A stretch of 57,053 nt of DNA from Bacillota bacterium (GCA_023455425.1 JAEYCM010000014.1:1-57053); one strand, 5' to 3'; positions 24,000 to 33,139 are shown, numbered from the stretch's first letter. The notes: generated by a model from the sequence alone, not told the origin. Made by a program: numbers and translations.

Positions 24000-26558
24000 C
24001 TATTTCTTCTTGCTATAAGCCGTACCTTCCATAGGAAGCTTGGTACGGAAGACACCGTCCCGGTTGTAGTAGGCAAGCTGCACCGCGGGGGGCGTGGGGA
24101 TGGAGCAGATTTCTCCAATCCCTTTCGCACCGTGGGCAAGCTTCCCATCGCTTTTCTCTATGATCTCCGCAACCACTTCAGGCGTTTTATCCGCCTTAAA
24201 CAGACCCAACGTACCGAACTTTGCGGTGGGCTTTCCATGATCGAGCGGAAAATCCTCGGTGAGCGCATATCCAAGGCTCATGACCACGCCGCCTTCTATT
24301 TGCCCTTCTATGGCGGTGGGGTTGATAGCGCGGCCGACGTCATGCGCGGCAACCACGCGGGATACAAGCCCGTTTTCATCCAGCTCCACAAGATGCGTCG
24401 CGTACCCGTAGGCGATATGGCTGACGGGGTTCTCTTTTTGCTCCCCGATTTTATCGGTGATGCCTGTGTACTCTCCGTAGAAGGAGCGGCCTTCGAGCGC
24501 TTCCAAAGAGCCCTCCTCCTCCATCGCCTCTTTGAGCGCGCGCGCCGCGCGGACCACGGCCTCGCCGGTAAAGAGCGTCTGCCGGGATGCGGTGGTGTTG
24601 CCGGAGTTGGGCGCAAGCGCGGTATCCGGCGCTTCGTAAGAGACGCGGTCCGGCGTTAAACCCGTGGTTTCGCAGAACATCTGCACCTGGATGGTGCCCA
24701 TGCCCTGCCCGATGCAGGCGGCGCTAGAATGCAAATGCACCTTGCCGTCCCTGACTTCAATGCGGCTGCGTCCCGTATCGGGGATGCCGACGCCAAGACC
24801 GCTGTTTTTCATGGCGCAGGCGATACCCGCCTTGGGGTTCGCCTCGTAATATGGCCGCACGGCGTCGAGCGTTTCCACAAGCGCCGTCGTTTCATCCGCA
24901 ATCTGTCCGTTGGGCAGCACCTGCCCGGGACGGATGGCGTTGCGGTAGCGGATTTCAAACGGGGAAATGCCCACAAGCTCCGCAAGCTGGTTGAGGTTGC
25001 ACTCGGCCGCAAAGCAGCTCTGCGTCACGCCAAAGCCGCGGAACGCGCCGCCCGGCGGGTTATTGGTGTACATCGCTTTTCCAACAATGTCCACCACCTG
25101 ATAGTTGTAGGGACCGGCGGCGTGCGTGCAGGCGCGCTGCAGCACAGGCCCGCCCAAGGAGGCGTACGCGCCGGTATCGGATATGAGCACTGCCTTCATG
25201 GCGGTCAAATTGCCGTTTTCATCGCAGGCTGTGGTGAAGTCCATCTCCATGGCGTGGCGCTTGGGGTGGACGATGATGCTTTCCTGCCGCTTGAGCTTGA
25301 CTTTAACCGGGCGCCTGGTGTAATGGGAAAGCAGCCCCGCGTGGTGCTGCACACTCATATCCTCCTTGCCGCCAAAGCCGCCGCCCACCATCGCCGCGGT
25401 CACGCGTACTTTCTCATGCGGGATATCGAGCATGTCCGCGCACTCGTGCTGCGTCTGGTAAATGCCCTGGTCCGCGCTGATGATGCGGTAGCCGTCCCCT
25501 TCCGGGTAGGCGACGGCGCATTCCGGCTCCAAAAACGCATGCTCGGTAAAGGGAACGCTGTAATGGTTGGTCACAACGTACTTGCTGTTTTTGATGGTTT
25601 CGTCCGCATCCCCGCGCTTTAATCGCTGCTCAAAGAGCAAGTTGCCCGTTTCATGCAGCGGCGGCGCGTCGGCTTCCATGGCGCGCTCCGCCGTAAACAC
25701 GGCTTCGAGTTCCTCATAATCCACTTCGATCAAGGCAAGCGCCGCTTCGAGCGTTTCCCTGTCCTCAGCCGCGACCAGCGCCACGGCGTCGCCAAGGTAA
25801 TGCGTCACGCCGCCGATGGGAACAAGCACATCCCAATCCTTTTTGATATGGCCGATCTTCCGCTCGCCCGGAATATCCGCCGCGGTAAGCACGGCGTGCA
25901 CTTTAGGGAGGGCTTTTGCGGCATCGGTGCGAATATCCAATATCCTTGCTCTCGGGTATGCGCTGCGTTTGGCTCCGCCATACAGCATGCCTTCCATATA
26001 GATATCGTCGGCATACACGGCGGTCCCCAGCGCTTTTTCCACCGCGTCCACGCGGTGCATGCTCTCCCCGGCCTGGCCGGTAAAAGCGCGTTCCGGTACC
26101 GGCGCGTCGGTACGGAACAGCTCCGCCGCAAGTAATATGGCGTCTTCTATTTTTTTATAGCCGGTGCAGCGGCAGATGTTGTTTTTAATTGCTTCTTTCA
26201 CCTGTGCGCGCGTAGGAGTAAGGGTCGTATCCAACAGCCCCTTGGCGCTGACGACCATGCCGGGCGTACAGAAGCCGCACTGCACCGCGCCCGCCTGCGC
26301 AAACGCATAGCCGTAGACCGCGCGCTCGCGCCCGGTCAATCCCTCCACGGTCACGATGCGCTTGCCATCAAGCTTATCGGTTTTTAATACGCATGCCTTT
26401 TGCGCCTTGCCGTCCACAAGCACCATGCAGGTGCCGCAGGCGCCCTCCGTACATCCATCCTTAACGGAAGTAAGATTGAGTTCATCACGCAGATAATGGA
26501 TCAGACGCTTGGGCGTATCCGCCGTACAGGCGGCGCCGTTCACAAAAAAAGCGGACAC
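24000..26558 (-). CDS. Selenium-dependent xanthine dehydrogenase (fused FeS and molybdopterin subunits)
   Basis: An 852-residue one-chain enzyme with a GTG start set by AAGGAGGAGCATCC. Residues 1-155 form the two-cluster [2Fe-2S] domain (KDGCTEGACGTC, QCGFCTPGM, NICRCTGYKK); residues about 165-850 form the molybdopterin domain (GGGFGGKEDMS, PPGGAFRGFGVTQ, IGQGMGTIQVQ, GAKGIGEICSIPTPPAV with the catalytic Glu). No FAD domain is fused, so it may borrow XdhB or another acceptor. The fusion and its SelD/YqeB/YqeC neighbours match the family annotated as selenium-dependent xanthine dehydrogenase in purine-using anaerobes. The ligand itself is not encoded: selenium is a labile post-translational ligand, and no in-frame TGA is present. 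Confidence 0.88.
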   Translation of the reverse strand: MSAFFVNGAACTADTPKRLIHYLRDELNLTSVKDGCTEGACGTCMVLVDGKAQKACVLKTDKLDGKRIVTVEGLTGRERAVYGYAFAQAGAVQCGFCTPGMVVSAKGLLDTTLTPTRAQVKEAIKNNICRCTGYKKIEDAILLAAELFRTDAPVPERAFTGQAGESMHRVDAVEKALGTAVYADDIYMEGMLYGGAKRSAYPRARILDIRTDAAKALPKVHAVLTAADIPGERKIGHIKKDWDVLVPIGGVTHYLGDAVALVAAEDRETLEAALALIEVDYEELEAVFTAERAMEADAPPLHETGNLLFEQRLKRGDADETIKNSKYVVTNHYSVPFTEHAFLEPECAVAYPEGDGYRIISADQGIYQTQHECADMLDIPHEKVRVTAAMVGGGFGGKEDMSVQHHAGLLSHYTRRPVKVKLKRQESIIVHPKRHAMEMDFTTACDENGNLTAMKAVLISDTGAYASLGGPVLQRACTHAAGPYNYQVVDIVGKAMYTNNPPGGAFRGFGVTQSCFAAECNLNQLAELVGISPFEIRYRNAIRPGQVLPNGQIADETTALVETLDAVRPYYEANPKAGIACAMKNSGLGVGIPDTGRSRIEVRDGKVHLHSSAACIGQGMGTIQVQMFCETTGLTPDRVSYEAPDTALAPNSGNTTASRQTLFTGEAVVRAARALKEAMEEEGSLEALEGRSFYGEYTGITDKIGEQKENPVSHIAYGYATHLVELDENGLVSRVVAAHDVGRAINPTAIEGQIEGGVVMSLGYALTEDFPLDHGKPTAKFGTLGLFKADKTPEVVAEIIEKSDGKLAHGAKGIGEICSIPTPPAVQLAYYNRDGVFRTKLPMEGTAYSKKK

Positions 26559-27019
26559 GGATGCTCCTCCTTGAAGCTGCCATTCTGAAGCTGCTATTCA
26601 TATCTCTTTTATCTTGAACCAAAACAAAAATAAGCAATCCAGGTTTGCGGCGTTCTTTACAGCCGCCCGGAAATGTAATAGCAGAGGTTTTCTGTATGTT
26701 CTAGGCCTATTATTTCACAGTTTTCTCCCGCGTGCAAGGCGTGCGCTTCCATGCTTGGGCAGGGCATGGGCCTTGCTGTTTTCAAAATACGAACATTATT
26801 TTTGGTTATAGGGGTATTTTTAAGCATTTTGGTTTCTTACATTTCCATGGCGCTCGCACGCGACATCTGCTACAATAAAGCATATCTACTTGTGTTTCGC
26901 GCAATGTACCCAAAGAGTATATGGCAAAAATTTCTCATTGGGATGTTCGCGATACGGCATGAATAATATTTTTTTGTTACCAAAAATATTTATGGAATTT
27001 TGCAAATTCGTATGATACA
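26559..27019. other. Gene-less divergent spacer
   Basis: About 460 bases between the selenium-dependent dehydrogenase and the transporter leader. No coding sequence is supported. TGCTACAAT near 26868-26877 is an isolated extended -10-like box. A/T-rich DNA near 26800-27000 is consistent with promoters in both directions. I found no purine-riboswitch core here. Confidence 0.35.
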
Positions 27020-27130
27020 CTTAGTGCAAACGCAGGTCCTCTCCATGATTTTTCTAAGACGTTTGCGGGTATGTTACAAGGTATGTTGGTTCAGTGGGAA
27101 ACGCGGAATATTGTTCCGCGCTGCCCTGAA
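27020..27130 (+). promoter_or_regulatory. Structured 5' leader of the nucleoside transporter operon
   Basis: Two interleaved pairings are possible: CTTAG (27020-27024) with CTAAG (27054-27058), and GCAAACG (27026-27032) with CGTTTGC (27060-27066). Then comes a 41-base hairpin (27090-27130): outer stem TTCAG/CTGAA, an asymmetric internal loop, and a 7-bp inner stem CGCGGAA/TTCCGCG. It sits just before the SD GAAGGAG. A riboswitch-like role is possible but no known class is recognised. Confidence 0.4.
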
Positions 27131-27157
27131 TAATATTTCCTGAAGGAGAAAGAACAC

Positions 27158-28207
27158 ATGAAGAAACACATCAAGACCATGGCGCTCGCCCTCTCTCTGC
27201 TGATGGTGTTTGCGGTACTCGCGGGCTGCGCTCCGTCCACCCCGGCGCCTGCAGCACCCGAAGCCCCCGCCGCTGCGACCGAAGCCCCTGCCGCAGCACC
27301 CGAAGCGCCCGCGGAAGCCCCGGCAGAAAAGCCCCGCGTTGCCCTCATACTTGAAGGCGCGATTTCGGACATGAGCTGGAACGCCACCGCCTACAACGGC
27401 CTCAAGAAGATTGAAGCTATGGGTGCAGAAATCCAGTATACGGAAAACACGCCCGCTTCCTCCGTGGCTGACGCCATCCGTACGTTCGGCGACGAAGGCT
27501 ATGACGTTATCTTCCTGTCCACCAACAGCTATGCGGATGCCGGCGCTGCAACCGCGGCCGAGTATCCCGATACCCAGTTCTTCTTCATCAACTCCGGCGT
27601 GATTGCCGAGAACGCTTCTTCCTTTGCTATCCAGGATGCCGAGCAGGGCTTCCTCATGGGCGCTCTTGCGGCGCTTCTGACCGAGAGCAAGACCGTCGGC
27701 TTCATCGGCGGCCTTGAAATCCAGCCCATCGTCAACGGCGGCAAGGGCTTTGCGCAGGGCGTTGCGTACGTCGATCCCTCCGTCAAGGTCCTTTCCCAGA
27801 ATACCGGCAGCTTTGACGACGTCAACGCAGCCAAGGAGCTCGCGAAGTCCTTCATCGGCCAGGGCGTGGACGTTCTTGCCCCCATGGCAAACCAGGCCTC
27901 TTTGGGCGTAATGGAAGCCGCGCAGGAAGGTAAGGTCAAGGGCATCGGCTCCGGCCTCAACCAGGAAACCGTTGCGCCCGACGCCGCAGTTGTGGCCATC
28001 GTAAAGGATACCTCCATTGCGTATGAAGCCGCCTACAAGGCATATCTTGACGGCGCGATCTCCGATCAGGTTCTCAAGATGGGCGCAGCCCAGGGCGTTG
28101 TCTACATCGGCGACTATTACATTGAAGTGCCCGCCGAAGTCAAGACCCAGATGGAAGAAATCTATCAGAAGCTCGCCGCCGGCGAAATCACCATTACCCT
28201 CGACTAA
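27158..28207 (+). CDS. BMP-family nucleoside-binding lipoprotein
   Basis: A 349-residue substrate-binding lipoprotein of the PnrA/BMP family. The signal peptide ends in the lipobox LAGC (Cys near residue 24), followed by an Ala/Pro/Glu-rich tether to about residue 58. The mature domain has the family blocks DMSWNATAYNGL and GFIGGLEIQPIVNGGKGF. PnrA-type proteins bind purine nucleosides. First gene of a four-gene ABC operon matching NupNOPQ of B. subtilis in component types. Given the neighbouring xanthine dehydrogenases, purine nucleosides or bases are the probable cargo. Confidence 0.9.
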   Translation: MKKHIKTMALALSLLMVFAVLAGCAPSTPAPAAPEAPAAATEAPAAAPEAPAEAPAEKPRVALILEGAISDMSWNATAYNGLKKIEAMGAEIQYTENTPASSVADAIRTFGDEGYDVIFLSTNSYADAGAATAAEYPDTQFFFINSGVIAENASSFAIQDAEQGFLMGALAALLTESKTVGFIGGLEIQPIVNGGKGFAQGVAYVDPSVKVLSQNTGSFDDVNAAKELAKSFIGQGVDVLAPMANQASLGVMEAAQEGKVKGIGSGLNQETVAPDAAVVAIVKDTSIAYEAAYKAYLDGAISDQVLKMGAAQGVVYIGDYYIEVPAEVKTQMEEIYQKLAAGEITITLD

Positions 28208-28264
28208 CCCCTACCCCTTTCTATGAATTGTGCCGGGAGTTCCGGCCGCAGTTTCGGATAAGGA

Positions 28265-28294
28265 CGCTCCGGCCACTTTAGGGTGGCCGGAGCG
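28265..28294 (+). other. 12-bp stem-loop between binding protein and permease
   Basis: CGCTCCGGCCAC/GTGGCCGGAGCG with loop TTTAGG and no T-run. Such hairpins after a binding-protein gene commonly stabilise its upstream mRNA so that it is made in excess over the permeases. Confidence 0.65.
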
Positions 28295-28335
28295 GTATCC
28301 TGTCCTCCGGAAGACAGCCACGAAGGAGGATCACG

Positions 28336-29463
28336 ATGGCCACCGCCAACCTTTCAAAACGCTTGCTCTCTTTTCTTAAAGTCCTGTATTTTCCTGTTGT
28401 CGCTTTGGTTGCATCGCTTCTTATTGGAAGCCTCGTCATTGTTTTTACATCCAAAAGTACGCCGATGGAGGCCTACGCGGCCATGCTCAAAGGAGCGTTC
28501 GGCACCGTCAAGGCCTGGGATGAGACGTTTGTCAAATCCATCCCCTTTATATTCACCGCTTTAAGTTTCGCAATTGCCCGGCGGTGCGGCATCATCAACC
28601 TGGGCGCGGAAGGCCAGTTCCGCATGGGCGCGCTTTTGGCGACCATTGTGGGCGTAAGCTTTCCCAACCTGCCCATGATATTGCACCTGCCGCTTACATT
28701 GCTCGCCGGTTTTATCGGCGGGGCGCTCTATGGCATTATCGTCGCGGCGCTCAAGATCCGCTTTGGTGCGAGCGAACTGATCACGACCATCATGCTCAAC
28801 TATGTGGCCATCAACATCATCGATTTTGCGGTGACCGGTCCCTTGAAGGACAGTGCTTCGAGCTCCTACCCGCAGTCCGCGCCGATACTTGAGAGCGCGC
28901 AGCTGCCGCGGCTGTTTGAAGGCACCTCCCGCCTGCACTGGGGATTACTTCTCATGGTGATGGCCCTGTTCTTCTACTACTTCTTCCTGTGGAAAACCAC
29001 AAAGGGGTTTGAAATGCGCGTCGTAGGCCTCAACCCCACGGCGGGCGCTTACGCCGGCATGAGCATCAACCGCTCTACCCTCCTTTCCATGTTCATTGCG
29101 GGCGGCTTCGCGGGCCTTGGCGGCTGCGTGGAAATCATCGGCATCCAGTACCGTCTGATGCTGACGTCCTTCTCCATCACTTACGGCTTTACGGGCATTG
29201 CCGTGGCGCTCATGGGCAGCAACAATCCTCTTGGCATCCTGCTTTCCGGCGTACTCTTTGGCGGATTGCAGTCCGGCTCCTTAAAGATGCAGACGCTCAC
29301 CGATGTCAGTTCCTCCGTGGTACTTGTGGTGCAGGCGCTCATCATCCTCTTTATCGCCGGACGCTCCATGTTCCAGTGGAGATCGCGCAAGCAAAAAGAA
29401 TGCGTCAAGACGCAGGGTCCCTCCGACCCGACCAAACCCATACCGGACGAGGGGGTGGCGTAA
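28336..29463 (+). CDS. BMP-type ABC transporter permease (first)
   Basis: A 375-residue inner-membrane permease of the BPD_transp_2 family, ATG behind GAAGGAGGATCACG. Family blocks are CGIINLGAEGQFRMGALLA, the cytoplasmic coupling region VVGLNPTAGAYAGMSIN and ITYGFTGIAVALMGSNNP. About eight to ten helices, with a long polar C-terminal tail. It pairs with the next gene to form the heterodimeric channel and corresponds to NupP. Two bases separate it from the following start codon. Confidence 0.9.
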   Translation: MATANLSKRLLSFLKVLYFPVVALVASLLIGSLVIVFTSKSTPMEAYAAMLKGAFGTVKAWDETFVKSIPFIFTALSFAIARRCGIINLGAEGQFRMGALLATIVGVSFPNLPMILHLPLTLLAGFIGGALYGIIVAALKIRFGASELITTIMLNYVAINIIDFAVTGPLKDSASSSYPQSAPILESAQLPRLFEGTSRLHWGLLLMVMALFFYYFFLWKTTKGFEMRVVGLNPTAGAYAGMSINRSTLLSMFIAGGFAGLGGCVEIIGIQYRLMLTSFSITYGFTGIAVALMGSNNPLGILLSGVLFGGLQSGSLKMQTLTDVSSSVVLVVQALIILFIAGRSMFQWRSRKQKECVKTQGPSDPTKPIPDEGVA

Positions 29464-29465
29464 TT

Positions 29466-30383
29466 ATGGATAACCTTGTAAGCTTTCTTTCCTCTGTTAT
29501 CATGCTTGCAACCCCCACGCTGCTGGCAGCTTTGGGCATCGTATTCAGCGAGCGGGCGGGCATTGTCAACATCGGCACCGAGGGCATGATGTTGATCGGC
29601 GCTTTGGCGGGCGTCATCGGCTCGTACGTGTTTGGCTCCGTCTGGCTGGGCCTTCTGTTTGCCATGCTCATCTGCGTGCTGTTCGCAGCCATATTCGCCT
29701 ATTTTACGGTTACGGTAAAGGCAGACCAGACCGTCATCGGCACGGGGCTCAACATCCTTGCTTCCGGACTTACCATCACCGTCAACCGCGCGATGTTCGG
29801 CGCAAGTACAAGCCCGCCGCAGATCGACTCTTTCGGACCCGTCGCCATTCCGGGATTGAGCAAAATCCCCGTACTGGGCGATGTATTCTTTCATCAACCC
29901 CTACCGGTGTATATCGCGTTCCTGCTTGTCCCCGTCGCCTGGTTTGTGATGTTCCGCACCAACACGGGATTAAAGCTTCGCGCCGTGGGGGAAAACCCGC
30001 GCGCCTGCGATACCGTGGGTATCAACGTTGCGCGCACGCGCTATATGAGCATCCTATACAGCGGCCTCATGGCGGGCTTTGCGGGTTCCTTTGTCTCCAT
30101 GGGGCAGATGAGCTTCTTTACCGAAAACATGATCGCGGGCGGCGGCTTTATGGCGCTTGCTGCGGTGGTGTTTGGCAACTACACGCCGTTGGGCGTGATG
30201 GGCGCGGCCCTGGTGTTTGGCGTAAGCAACGCGCTGAAATTCCAGCTCATGGCGCTCAATACCGGCATCCCTTACCAGTTCCTTGTGATGCTACCCTATC
30301 TCATCACCATACTGGCGCTGTGCGGACTCATACGCAAGAGTAACAAGCCCGCATCCAGCGCTATCCCATACGTCAAGGAATAG
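29466..30383 (+). CDS. BMP-type ABC transporter permease (second)
   Basis: A 305-residue permease starting MDNLVSFLSSVIML behind GGGGTGG, a site inside the end of the first permease gene. Family blocks are ERAGIVNIGTEGMMLIGAL, LKLRAVGENPRACDTVGIN and GGGFMALAAVVFGNYTPLG. It corresponds to NupQ and completes the membrane channel. Thirteen bases separate it from the ATPase gene. Confidence 0.9.
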   Translation: MDNLVSFLSSVIMLATPTLLAALGIVFSERAGIVNIGTEGMMLIGALAGVIGSYVFGSVWLGLLFAMLICVLFAAIFAYFTVTVKADQTVIGTGLNILASGLTITVNRAMFGASTSPPQIDSFGPVAIPGLSKIPVLGDVFFHQPLPVYIAFLLVPVAWFVMFRTNTGLKLRAVGENPRACDTVGINVARTRYMSILYSGLMAGFAGSFVSMGQMSFFTENMIAGGGFMALAAVVFGNYTPLGVMGAALVFGVSNALKFQLMALNTGIPYQFLVMLPYLITILALCGLIRKSNKPASSAIPYVKE

Positions 30384-30396
30384 GAGGAAAGAAAGA

Positions 30397-31920
30397 ATGG
30401 CTCCTTTACTTGAAATGCGCCATGTCACCAAGCAGTTTGGCTGTGTGGTAGCCAATGAGGATGTCAACCTCTTGGTAGAGCGCGGCGAAGTGCATGCGCT
30501 CCTGGGCGAAAACGGCGCGGGCAAATCCACGCTGATGAACATCCTCTACGGCATGTACGCGCAATCCGCAGGCGAAATTTACTACAACGGTTCCAAGGTG
30601 CATATCCGTGATCCCAAGCAGGCGATCGAGCTTGGCATCGGCATGGTGCACCAGCATTTCATGCTGATTCCCGCGCTTACCGCCATTGAAAACGTGGTAT
30701 TGGGCTACAGCGGAAACAACGAGGTATTGGACCTCAAGGCCGCAGCCGCCCGCTTTACCGAAATGGCCGAACGCTACCACATGCACATCGACCCCTGGAT
30801 GCGGGTGGAGCAGCTTTCCGTGGGCCAGCAGCAGCGTCTGGAAATCCTCAAGGCGCTCTACCGAAACGTGGATCTTCTCATACTCGACGAACCCACCGCC
30901 GTGTTGACCCCGCAGGAGGTGGAAGGACTGTTTTCTATGATCCGCCAGCTGACCGGCGAAGGCAAGACGGTTATTTTCATCAGCCACAAGCTCGCGGAGA
31001 TCATGACGATTTGCGACAGGTGTACGGTATTGCGCCTGGGCAAAGTGGTGGCCTCCGGCCTCCCGATCAGCCAGATTTCCGATAAAGAGCAGCTTGCGTC
31101 ATTGATGGTGGGCCAGGACGTGAACCTTGTGACCGATAAAGAGGAAGCACAGCCTAAGGACGTTGTGCTTACCGTGGAAGGCCTGACGTGCGAAAATTCC
31201 CGCAAGCTCACCGCCGTAAAGGACGTTTCCTTCACCGTGCGGGCCGGGGAAATCTTAGGCGTATGCGGCGTGGACGGCAACGGCCAATCCGAACTCATTC
31301 GCGCCATCACTGGGCTGTTAAAGTCCAAGGGCGGCAAGGTGTTGATTTGCGGCGAGGACTGCACAAAGAAATCCCCGCGTGAAATATTGCTGCACGGGGT
31401 ATCCCACATTCCCGAGGACCGGCACAAGATGGGCATGGTCGCAAAAATGAACATCCGCGAAAACCTGACGCTGATGAGCTACGACCAAAAGCCGTTCTCC
31501 GAGCACGGCATCCTGCATTGGAAATGGATCGACAAGCACGCGACGGCGCTCTGCGGGCGCTACAACGTCAAGACGCCCAACGTGGCCGAGTTTGCGGGCA
31601 ATCTAAGTGGCGGCAACCAGCAGAAGTTCGTGGTTGGCCGCGAGCTGGACCGCGAGCCGAAGCTTTTGATTGCCGTGCATCCTTCCCGCGGGCTTGATAT
31701 CGGGGCAACGAAATACATCCAGTCCCGCATCGTGGAAGAACGCGACCGGGGTGCTGCAGTGCTGCTGGTTTCCACCGAACTCGATGAAATCCTGGAAATT
31801 TCCGACCGTATCCTCGTCATGTACGAGGGCGAGGTCATGGGCATTGTGGATCAAAAGGACGCGACAAGGAACGGCCTGGGCCTGATGATGGCGGGCGAAC
31901 GCTTGAAGCGCGAGGCGTAA
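30397..31920 (+). CDS. Sugar/nucleoside-type ABC ATPase with two nucleotide-binding domains
   Basis: A 507-residue tandem ATPase behind AGGAGGAAAG. The first domain has Walker A GENGAGKST, signature LSVGQQQR and Walker B LLILDEPTAVLTP. The second has a degenerate Walker A GVDGNGQSE, signature LSGGNQQK and LLIAVHPSRGLDIG, the usual asymmetry of BMP-type ATPases such as NupO. It powers the two permeases. The operon probably ends here; the next gene has its own promoter. Confidence 0.93.
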   Translation: MAPLLEMRHVTKQFGCVVANEDVNLLVERGEVHALLGENGAGKSTLMNILYGMYAQSAGEIYYNGSKVHIRDPKQAIELGIGMVHQHFMLIPALTAIENVVLGYSGNNEVLDLKAAAARFTEMAERYHMHIDPWMRVEQLSVGQQQRLEILKALYRNVDLLILDEPTAVLTPQEVEGLFSMIRQLTGEGKTVIFISHKLAEIMTICDRCTVLRLGKVVASGLPISQISDKEQLASLMVGQDVNLVTDKEEAQPKDVVLTVEGLTCENSRKLTAVKDVSFTVRAGEILGVCGVDGNGQSELIRAITGLLKSKGGKVLICGEDCTKKSPREILLHGVSHIPEDRHKMGMVAKMNIRENLTLMSYDQKPFSEHGILHWKWIDKHATALCGRYNVKTPNVAEFAGNLSGGNQQKFVVGRELDREPKLLIAVHPSRGLDIGATKYIQSRIVEERDRGAAVLLVSTELDEILEISDRILVMYEGEVMGIVDQKDATRNGLGLMMAGERLKREA

Positions 31921-31932
31921 GCGTATACCCGG

Positions 31933-31960
31933 TTGAAATTTCCAGCGTTTGAACTATAAT
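31933..31960 (+). promoter_or_regulatory. Promoter upstream of the short-chain dehydrogenase
   Basis: TTGAAA (31933-31938), 16 bases, TATAAT (31955-31960). The transcript would begin right at the 31977-32008 hairpin. Confidence 0.65.
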
Positions 31961-31976
31961 AAAGATAGCTTTCTTT

Positions 31977-32008
31977 GGTCCTTTTCTTTCAAAAGAAAGA
32001 AAAGGACC
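31977..32008 (+). repeat. 14-bp-stem hairpin, second copy
   Basis: GGTCCTTTTCTTTC, loop AAAA, GAAAGAAAAGGACC, then GTTTGCT. It differs from the 14924-14954 hairpin mainly by a compensated base pair. It may terminate the transporter operon or shape the 5' end of the dehydrogenase mRNA. Confidence 0.7.
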
Positions 32009-32038
32009 GTTTGCTATATCCCACATCCAGGAGGCTTT

Positions 32039-32812
32039 ATGGCCTTTGCCGGAAAAGTGGCGGTGGTGACTGGCGGGGCGAACGGCATCGGCCGGGCTCT
32101 CACCGAAGCGTTGATCGGCGCGGGCGCGTTTGTGGCCTGCATGGATACGGATCAGGATGCGGGCAAACGTCTTGCTTGCCGTTTTGGGGACCGCCTGCTC
32201 TTTTTTGCGGGGGACGCCGCGGAAGAACGGGACTTAACCAGCTTTGCAGAGGCCGTGCGCAAAAAACACGCGGGTATCGATTATCTGGCCAACAACGCGT
32301 GCGTTACAAGACACGGCCTATTATCCGACTGCTCGTTTGAGGACTTCACCTATGTGCTGCGGTTGGGCGTAACGGGACCATATTATTTAAGCTTACTGTT
32401 TAAAGACGCGTTCCGGGAGAACGCCGCGATTGTGAACATTGCCTCCAGCCGCGCCTATCAGTCCCAGATGGATACGGAAGGCTATACGGCGGCAAAAGGC
32501 GGCATCCTTTCCCTCACGCATGCGCTCGCCATGAGCTTACAGGGCAAAGTACGGGTAAACGCCATCTGCCCCGGATGGATCGATACCGCGGCTTATCACG
32601 GCGAAGAAAACAAGCCCGCCGTCTTTTCGGAACAGGACAGGCTGCAGCATCCCGTTTCCCGCGTAGGCAATCCGCAGGATATCGTGGAAGCGGCCTTGTT
32701 CCTGTTGAGCGATCATGCAGGCTTTATCACCGGAACAAGCCTGACGGTGGACGGCGGCATGACCAGGCGCATGATTTACCACGGCGATGAAGGCTGGACC
32801 TATCAGATATAA
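32039..32812 (+). CDS. Short-chain dehydrogenase/reductase
   Basis: A 257-residue NAD(P)-dependent oxidoreductase, ATG behind CCAGGAGGCTTT. Cofactor motif TGGANGIGRA near residue 11, structural motif NNAC, catalytic Tyr/Lys in GYTAAKGG, and the C-terminal block FITGTSLTVDGGM. The Asp in CMDTD after the second strand suggests NAD rather than NADP. The substrate is unknown. The next gene begins 18 bases later with its own SD, so they likely form a two-gene operon. Confidence 0.88.
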   Translation: MAFAGKVAVVTGGANGIGRALTEALIGAGAFVACMDTDQDAGKRLACRFGDRLLFFAGDAAEERDLTSFAEAVRKKHAGIDYLANNACVTRHGLLSDCSFEDFTYVLRLGVTGPYYLSLLFKDAFRENAAIVNIASSRAYQSQMDTEGYTAAKGGILSLTHALAMSLQGKVRVNAICPGWIDTAAYHGEENKPAVFSEQDRLQHPVSRVGNPQDIVEAALFLLSDHAGFITGTSLTVDGGMTRRMIYHGDEGWTYQI

Positions 32813-32830
32813 CGCAAAAGGAGAACGAAC

Positions 32831-33094
32831 ATGTCGGAATTGACGTCGCTTCCCAATATCGCAAAGGCAATGGATCAGCAACTGCGCGAAGCAAATATCC
32901 ATACTGCAGAAGACCTAAAAAGTGTCGGCGCACGCGAGGCGTGGCTGCGGATATTCGCGTTTGACCCTTCCGCATGCTACAACCGTCTGTGCGGGCTGGA
33001 AGGCGCAATCCGGGGCGTCCGCTGGCGCGACCTGCCCGAGGATGTCAAAGCAGACCTCAAGACGTTTTACCGGCAGCACAGGCCTGGAAAATAG
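32831..33094 (+). CDS. TfoX C-terminal domain protein
   Basis: An 87-residue stand-alone TfoX_C domain behind AAAAGGAG. The pattern LPNIAKAMDQQLREANIHT, then AREAWLRIFAFDPSACYNRLCGL in two parts, and LPEDVKADLKTFYRQH match the helix-hairpin-helix-like domain in Sxy/TfoX proteins. The N-terminal TfoX domain is absent. Similar single-domain proteins are common in Bacillota and have no proven role. Confidence 0.82.
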   Translation: MSELTSLPNIAKAMDQQLREANIHTAEDLKSVGAREAWLRIFAFDPSACYNRLCGLEGAIRGVRWRDLPEDVKADLKTFYRQHRPGK

Positions 33095-33139
33095 GCCTCA
33101 CAATTTACGATTAGCCGGTCCTCTCTTCCTGGAAATATG

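Noticed and set aside
26614..26966. Short plus-strand ORFs in the divergent spacer
   Set aside because: No ribosome-binding sites, A/T-rich promoter-like composition, and no recognisable motif.
26559..27157. Classical purine riboswitch upstream of the transporter
   Set aside because: The conserved three-way-junction core and loop sequences are not present. Only an unassigned structured leader is reported.
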